Positions 56,429 to 64,000 of a DNA stretch of 64,000 nt are shown here, piece after piece (the stretch's first letter is position 1; each line of letters begins with the position of its first letter). Where the stretch lies: NCBI GenBank assembly GCA_028095005.1, contig CM051459.1, forward strand, positions 16,478,699 through 16,542,698, given 5' to 3'. The notes under the pieces were generated by a model that did not search any database, had not been told where the DNA came from, and saw nothing but the letters and a program-made list of their open reading frames with translations. The DNA comes from Rhynchospora pubera. Its lineage: Eukaryota; Streptophyta; Magnoliopsida; Poales; Cyperaceae. A program made the position numbers and the translations under genes.

Positions 56429-59400
56429 CTAACCCTTCTTATTACCCTTCTTCGACTTCCTCTTTGCTGATTTCTTTTTCTTATGCTTGCTTGAGGGTCC
56501 CTCATCAGTTTTTTTTACAGCCTTTTCTTCAACCATCTTACTTGCAGCAGCAGGTCCACTTCCTGAAGCCTCTTTGCAGTCAGATTTGGTGTCTTTATGG
56601 GCAGCCAGTATCGTATCAATGATAAGCTTCAATTTAATTTCTCCATGAGGCCATTCGGAATATAAATCATCCAAAGTAGGAGCTTCACCTCTGCAATTCA
56701 AATAAAGAACATAAAAAACAGCGAAAATGCAAAGGTAGCTGGAGTCGACTGTGGCCTCAATGTATAACAAATCAGAAGAAACCTTACATATCTAGTAGGT
56801 CTGAAAAAGAATTGTAAATGTTTTGCATTTCATCGACTAGGTGCTCATCAAAATTTCTCACAGATTCACTTTCGTCGAATAAGGTAAGGACAGTCGAGAG
56901 AAGATCGACAATGTTGCTCTTAGCATCCTCCTTTGCAACACAATAAAATAGAAATTGTAAGGGTTTATATTTATCTAAGAGTTATACTTTAATAGACAAT
57001 TAGCAGTGCTTTTGTACCTTCTGATAACTTCCCTGTTGGAATGCTGCAATTTTATCCCAGAGAGGTTCTTTGCAGGTATCCATGTCTTGTTCTCTCTCTT
57101 TAACCTCTTCCTTCAGTACAGGAGTTGAAGTGACAATCTTCTTTGCTTCAAGTGCTGAGACTGTAGGTTCAGTTAATTTTTCAGAAACAAGAGTATCTAT
57201 GATTAGATTCAATTTTGTCGCACCATCTTGCCAGTAGGAATAAAGATCTTCCAGGGATGGATAAGAGTGCTTTTCTTGGGGTCTGACAGCCAAAAAAGAA
57301 AACATACAAACATTTAAATTAGATGTTTCTCAGAGCAAATATAGGTGTATTATGCCTTCTAAGAATTACAATTTAGCTCTGATAACAAAGGTAGTAGATA
57401 TAAGGAGGTTGTGGAGCATTTTAAATACAGAAGAAATTAATTAAGATATCTTTCAAAAACAGAGCCAGTCAGCCAGATGGGGGAATTTACATTTATTGCC
57501 AACATGTCACTACTTGATTTGGTATTCTTTTCCTTGAAAAGGTTAAAAGTGAGGGTATTGATGCACAATTACTACGGCCTTATAGTTTCCCTAAGGTTTT
57601 GGGGCTCAATTCTCATAAGGTCAAAAACAGTGGGAACTGTGAGAGTAACACAAATAAGTGAATTAGTATGAGAAAATAATGTGATAAATGAAATTGGGCA
57701 TCCTTACAAAGTAGTAATCTTCTCAAAATGGTCATACACTCTGCGTGTTTCTTCAAGAAGCTGGCCATAAAAACCATTATGAGGTTTATTTTGTTTAAGC
57801 CACAATAGCAAAACACCAAGAATATGAACAACACCTGCAGTATCTCGCTACAAAGTACAAAAGAAAGGCAAGGTTGTTAGCCTCAGAGCATGCACTATCA
57901 TTGAATTTGCATGGCTCTTCTCATGAAAGCAAGCAATACATAAATCATAACAGATGTTGATGTATGGGTTTCTGTTCATCTGGTACTACTACAGTTGCAA
58001 TACAATTTAGTCTTTTTCTTTTCTTTTTGAGTTTAACACTTTAACTATGGTACTACAGCTTGATGATTTCCCAAATATAATAGAGTAAAAGCACCAACAG
58101 TACAAAGGATTTACCTTTTCACAGCGTTGAAATTCTTCAATTACATTCAAAAGGGGCCTCTCTTTCTTGTTGCTCTGGTCTTCTGTTCTACCTATAGTTG
58201 CTTCTACTGGCACAGTGGAGGAAGGAACATCAGTTCTAGCAAGTTTTGGGAAGAGAACCTTCATGATGTGGTCTCTGTCCCTGATTTCTTCACAGAAAAA
58301 GAAAAAGAATCTGGATGGTGGAAAAACAAGGCCATCCCTCTTTGCACTGATAACCACCAAATGATCACCAATAGATGCAAATGCATCCACAAACGAAATA
58401 AAACTTCTATTCCAGTCCCTGCTCCTGGCAGCTTGTTGGAGCTTGCTAGAAAATTCCACAGGCAAATTATATGATATATCATGACGCCTTGAAAGAAACT
58501 TGCCAGGGCTACAAATATCCAAACTCATATTACAATATGCCAGACAAAGAGTGATGGCTAATCTGAGCACCATTAGACTGTAAAAATTGCGCATGGAAGG
58601 GGAGCACTTGTCTATCCATTCAAACATCTCACTCTTGTTGCCGAGAAGGGCTTCAATAGATTTCACAATAAATTCAAACGAGCTACGTAAACTGGTTAGG
58701 GTCCCAGCTTCTGGAAGCATCTGATCTAATGGAGAATCCAAAAAGGTTTCACAGCCTCTTAACTTCACTACCTCAGCAAGTACTGATCGTGTAGTAATCA
58801 TGTAACCAACTGAACCTAGGCAAGATGAGGCAAAGAAAGTAAGGAGGTTTAAAAGGTACAGGTAGCAATGTGGGGGCATATAATCAAGTTCTCGCATCCA
58901 ATTTGCTTCATATGTTGCTTGAAGGGCTTTCTGAAATTTCATTACCATGGATATCCTTTCAGAACCATCAACAAAGAAAACTTCCAGAGAAGCAAAAAGC
59001 TCAACCCACTGGGGCAAATTTTCAGCAGATTTCTTGATTTTCTCAAAGAGGTTGTCAGGCAATTTCCCATTCAAGAGAAAAATCGTGGATAGCCTACCTA
59101 TCTGCCCATAGGTGAACTTGCCATTTCTACACGTCAAAATTCGCCTAAGTGACTCTTCAACCAACTCAGTACCAGCCGGACAGTCAACAACAGATAGGAT
59201 GCCTGGAGTAGCTCTGCTTTTTGAGTCTAGTAAAAAAATTGCATCCCAAAACCATTCTTCAATTAAATCCATATAGCTGTGATAATTCCAATTCTGTTTA
59301 CTGCCAGAAGCTTGTTTAAGAGATTTAATGACCTCAAACACCAAAAGAGAGATTTTCCCTTTGGTTTCAGGAGATAACATTTGCCTGTGTGAGGACCTAA

Positions 59401-62400
59401 GAAGGGAATACAATTTCTCCACTACAGCTTTACCAACACAGAAAATCTCATTCTTCCAGTAACCTGAAGCACTCAAGATGTACTCTTCATTACTCATCAA
59501 ATACTGCTCGCCACTTGACTTTTTTGAGGCACGGTCCCTACACCAACAGGCATGAGGATTTAAAATGAAATACATATCACTGTTTTCCTCTCTCCTCACT
59601 CCTAGATAATCATGACAGAACTCCTCACACAATGAAGAGCTAACCATCATAGCATATTCTCGCCATTGAACCCAGATATGAACTAATGTATTCAAAGATA
59701 CCACACCTTGAACCAACATTTCATGGAACTTCTTACGAAAATCCAAAAGAGCTTCTTCTTCAAGCAGATACAGATACTTGGAGTTTTGATGAGCAAGATG
59801 AAAATCAAGTAGGCAACGCAAGGACAAGAAAGCCAACCGGATGTCTTGGCTTTTCTCAGCTTCAACTAATAGCTTAATCAGCATTGAAACTTTTTTAGGC
59901 TTATCATCCCAAAGTTGCAATTCTGAACAAATAGAATTGTAGAAAGGAAAAGACACCTTTTTGGCAAGACCTTTTGCCTTAGTAAAGTGAACCTCACTTT
60001 TTGGAAAAGACTTTGGTGGCCACCCTTTTCTTCCATAGGACCAAAGTGACTTCGTGATGACATCAGAGATAACAAGTTTGCTTGCCTTCACAAGAGAACC
60101 AGCCTTTTCCCAGACACTTGCCTCCAATAAAAGATCTCCTTTTGATTGTGCAATTTTGGCAGCCTCAACAAAGTTATCAGCTTCTAACTCAAGAGTTAAC
60201 AGTTCATCAAGAAGATCTTTTGAATTCAGGAATTTACGAATCTTATCCAATGAATTAAGTGACTTCACAAAATGCATCATGTTCTTTAAATCTCCACGCT
60301 GTTTTAGATAATTTGCACAATTCATTAGATAATCATCTCTAATAGCTTCTAAACCTTCAAACTTCCCTTCATTTTGTTGTTCTTCTAGTTGCCACTTCTG
60401 CAAATATTTCAAGCCTGTATCAAATAGCTCTCCTTTTAAGCAAGCAGATGCACACTTTGAGAAGCATTTAGCTTGGAAATATGCATCTGCTGCACGCAAC
60501 CAACACTTGATCATTTCAAAGCAGTCACCAGCCTCCTCAAGCCTTGATGTACCACATCTTTTCAAATAAATCATACCTGACAGGAAAAAAAGTGCAGGAT
60601 ACATTAAGACAATTCAAAATCTGATCAGGACCAACAATCGATGTCCCAAGCACTGGACATTTAGAGTTCCCCAATTATGTTATACTATAAACTGTTATGT
60701 TTTATGTTCAGAAATTCGACTTCTGTTTATAGATTGGTTCCATGAATTCTCACATCTATGATTTTGGATAATTTTTATTAAAGCAGATTTTTGAAAAATA
60801 ATATAGCCTACATGCCAACACTAAATCAGAAAAGGAACTTAATATGAAAGTACCAAATTGCCACAATGGCTTAAATATGACACTTTTGAAAAATTCTTAG
60901 AATTGCTGGATCTAATTTGAAATTTGAAGGTTTCAAAAATCAAAATAGCTTCATGTTTGGATTTTGTAATAAATCAGGAAACCGTGAGGAAAAAATATTA
61001 CTCAATAGATGTTTTCTGTGAAGTTTTATTCACAAACATTCCTTAAGTTGTGCAAGACTGTACAGGTACTTTTTTTATCAATGAGCTGTGATAATGGTAT
61101 TTTTGGTTGGATGGTACAAATTTAATATCTGGAAGTTCAAAGGTTTGGTTTGAACCACACTATATCAGCATAGTCCCCCATCTTTCAAAGTATATCGATT
61201 TCAATGATGTACTGGTTGATATTTGAGACAACATAAATTTACACTGTGACATAGTGTGCCGTACTTTTATTTAATTAATGAAACAGGCAAGTGCTCCCTG
61301 CTGCTTTTTTTACAAAGGAAAAACAGAGGTCACATGAAAAATAATATCAGAGAACATTGAAACAAATATTATCAGTACCTGCTTTTTCATAATTTCCAAG
61401 TTTAATATAACAAGTTGCAGCTTTATCAAACATTTGTATTGTTTCGTAGATGTCAGCTGCTTTTTGTAAGGCAGTGTGGGCCTTTCCTGAGTTTGTTAAC
61501 ATGCTGCGCTCGGCCCTCTCAACAAGCCCTGCTGCTCTGGCCCAATGTTCATAGTATGCATCTCCAGCCTTCTCAAAGCACATTGTAGCCATCTCAAACT
61601 GTCTTTCATTAAAAAGCTGCACATAGACGAAAAACCAAACAAAAATTAAAGGCAATCTATACAATGGGCAACAGCAACAACTACAACAATGTCTTTAGTC
61701 CCAAACAAGCTGGGGGTAGGCTAGAAATAAAACCCAAGAGGATCAAAGTCACCAAAAAAGTTCAAAGAAAATAATAATAGTAATAGTGGCGACCGAGGCT
61801 GCGGTAGTAAGCCTAAGATATAGAACCTAGAACAACAGATTTTTTGTGTATTTTCCCACAGCAACCAAGGGTTTACCTTATTACTATAAAATGAAAGACA
61901 AAGGAGCCACCATACCAACTAGGACTCAAACAAAGTAACAATACTACATAATTCTGTAAACTGCGTAGCAAATTATACTAGGCTAACAACTCAGAAAAAA
62001 AAAATTAAAATTAATATTATTTTAATTTATTAACTATGATATCCCATATAGAGATGCACGAAAAAGTTCTTAATTTTTTATATCTAGAGTTATTCTTCAC
62101 TTAATCTGATTAAGTTTCTTTTCCGGACAAGAAATAACAAAATTAACCCCTACCTTAATGCCGCGGACTCGCCAATCAGCTGGACTGCTTGCAGTATGCA
62201 TAGCCTCAACAAAATTTGAATTCAACTCCGTTCCTTGAACAAGGCATAGCTTCTTCCAATAATCAAACATAGGCTTACAGAATACTTCGGAATTCTCACA
62301 AATCCACAATCTTTGCCTTGTTCTAGTTATGGCGACATAAAGCTGTTTCAACTCTGAACAAAGGAGATTGTGTGCAGAGATGTCAAACTTCGGATATGAC

Positions 62401-64000
62401 CTCGTCATGGAGGGATCTAGTATATCTTCGTTTTCCAAATACCCATACAGAACTCTCCACTTGTTTTCCAAGGGGGACGAACCAAAGAAGTTATACAGAA
62501 AGACATCCTGTGGACATAAGAACATAAGAAAGTTGTAAACAAACCCATATTTGTAAAGTTGGCAACTGCAGTTTTTGCACTCTAATTAGTGCTCAAGTTA
62601 TTATAATATAGAATGCAAATTTACAATGTATATCCATTTAATTCTAATATAAAGAAAGTTCGGTTGTTAACTACTTAGATTAGCAACCAAGTTCACAACA
62701 TAAGATAGATATACAAAAGTTGAATCACTTATCAATTTCTGTATAATCAAGAGACGAATGTGTTTCTTAATACCTGGAATTCCAGGCCTTTACAATCAAG
62801 TATTGTCAAAACAAGAGCCCGTTTACCAACAACCTCTAGAACCTCCCTCTTGCCAGAGTCATCACGAACTAGTATAACTTGTTCCGCCCCGAACTCAGTT
62901 GGTCTTCCACCAGATCTCTTGCACCCTCCAAAAATTTTGATTATTGGATTTTCATCACTGCCAGACTCCAAAAGCAAGGGAGCATCCCCATAAATTAGGC
63001 TGGTTTCAGGATTCAGTTTATCCACAGAATTTGGGAAAAAATAATATAATAGATCTATAATGCTTTGTCCCAATTTCAAGATACCAATATGGCTACGAAA
63101 ATTTTGACACAGTTGAAACATGTCAGACAAGCGGCTCTCCTTCTTCTTACCCTTCAAGTCAGAAACAAATTCCTTGTAGAAGAGAGATCTGATTTCTTCA
63201 AACCGAAAATCAATCCCTCTTGCTATGGTCTGGGCTGTGTCCCCAGCAAAAACATACCCTTCATTAAAATTTTTGCAAACATGCTTCAGCAGTGCTATCT
63301 GATTGACTGTCAAATCCTGAACTTCATCGACGTATATAAAATCAACTGCGCAACCAATATCACCTCCAGCATTTAGACGACTATGCAGGTTGTTGACGAA
63401 ATCTGACAAATCAAACTCTCTGGCAGCAAGTTTCTTACTCTCATAAGCAAGAAAAATGTCATATATTCTCTCTAAGACTGCCCTACTAAGAGAAGAGAAT
63501 CTCCTTTCAGAAAATGATACATACTGCTCCCTTCCAATGGCACCCTCAATAGAACCAAATCCTCCTTTGATATATGAAATGATTTGTGTAAACACAGTTG
63601 AGGCATCCAGATGTTTGGTCAGCTGCTCATTAAACCGAGGCCAGTAGGAACCTGAAAACTTATCAAAATGAACTTCCTTTGATTGGATTAGGGCCAACAG
63701 GGCTCGAGACTTTGAAACTCCCTCCTCTGTTGAGGCTCCCAATTCAGCATAGAATTTGCTGAAGAAAGAAAAATCCATCGTTCCATCTAGCATCATAAGG
63801 AATTTCCTGAATGTGATGATCAAGGGGTAATGATTCTGAGTTAAATCATTGAAGTTATCAGGAATATCAACAAATTCGTCTAATTTGTCCATGTCATCAT
63901 GCATGGTGAGGGAATCAAGAGGACCTGAAAGTTCACCGAAGTTGGAAAATCTAAAAAACAAATAAAAGGACAACATGTCAGTTCTTACAAAATTCTTGCT
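56429..64000 (-). CDS. TRANK1-like protein: UvrD-type SF1 helicase region fused to TPR-like repeats, C-terminal part
   Basis: Minus-strand exons, right to left: 64000-62774, 62507-62154, 61616-61379, 60576-58115, 57847-57708, 57282-57018, 56930-56788 and 56700-56429. Phase is continuous; about 1700 residues are visible and the gene continues right. Helicase motifs are II YVDEVQDLT, III AGDTAQTIARG, IV CQNFRSHIG, V DCKGLEFQDVFLYNFFG and VI LYVAITRTRQRLWI. Motif I (Walker A) must lie beyond the window. After the helicase come TPR-like helical pairs (FEMATMCFEKAGDAYYEHWA, KAATCYIKLGNYEKAG, EEAGDCFEMIKCWLRAADAY), a long helical region in the 2.46-kb exon, and two related LEDLYSYW / LDDLYSEW modules. 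A lysine-rich tail (KHKKKKSAKRKSKKGNKKG) suggests nuclear or RNA binding. Plant homologues are annotated 'TPR and ankyrin repeat-containing protein 1'. The stretch 63951-63988 could be a 38-nt intron but is open in frame, so I treat it as exon. Confidence 0.9.
61671..61832 (-). mobile_element. Au-type SINE in an intron of the TRANK1-like gene
   Basis: On the minus strand the sequence ends TAGCCTACCCCCAGCTTG, TTTGGGACTAAAGACATTG, TTGTAGTTGTTG, which is the conserved 3' end of the plant Au SINE family with its TTG-repeat tail. It lies in the intron between exons 62154 and 61616. The 5' boundary is approximate, and I could not see a clear target duplication. Confidence 0.65.

Noticed and set aside
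63951..63988. Candidate 38-nt intron with GTAAGA...TTTTTTAG at the right edge
   Set aside because: It is shorter than plant introns normally are, and the stretch is open in the same frame, so it is kept as exon. A transcript could overturn this.

Overview
This is plant nuclear DNA, most likely from a eudicot. It is AT-rich, its genes are split by GT-AG introns, and it carries typical plant gene families and dense nested transposable elements. I saw no bacterial operon structure and no tRNA, rRNA or CRISPR. Exon boundaries were read by eye from splice sites and reading-frame continuity, so they are models, not transcript-supported facts.

Host genes. (1) 1-1664 (+): the 3' end of a TOM1/TOM3/THH1-family membrane protein gene. 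(2) 34584-38617 (+): a complete seven-exon remorin gene. (3) 39385-40971 (-): a Myb/SANT-like DNA-binding protein gene with a probable 5' leader exon near 41.9-42.1 kb. (4) 56429-64000 (-): the 3' portion of a very large gene encoding a UvrD-like SF1 helicase fused to TPR-like repeats (TRANK1-like); its 5' part lies beyond the window. These are ordinary single-copy-type genes and show no shared pathway.

Mobile DNA makes up most of the rest. From left to right: a small retroposon (2220-2467), a Mutator-like element (MULE) with a transposase remnant (3580-4851), a probable hAT MITE (6131-6404), and a nest of elements from 7.8 to 20.3 kb. In that nest, a degenerate inverted-repeat element holds a TRIM-type LTR element (8389-20157), which holds a gag-only, tRNA-Asp-primed LTR retrotransposon in an LTR-body-LTR-body-LTR arrangement (8877-19797). 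Further right are a foldback element near 21.2 kb, a PIF/Harbinger MITE (24182-24359), a Helitron (26572-27293) and a second Helitron end at 27870, another MITE (50494-50661), and a 4.29-kb solo LTR (50926-55215).

The most interesting object is an 8-kb MULE at 42254-50233, with near-identical ~195-bp terminal inverted repeats and a perfect 9-bp target duplication. It has no recognisable transposase. It carries a multi-exon plant mobile domain (PMD) gene, two different tandem-repeat arrays, an unrecognised two-finger coiled-coil gene ending in acidic FWNEAAQ repeats, and a 51-bp-arm hairpin. The layout resembles elements that carry accessory regulator genes plus non-coding tandem binding arrays, but that function is inference. 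A smaller MULE with related ends and real transposase remnants lies at 3580-4851 in the same window, so the two probably belong to one family.
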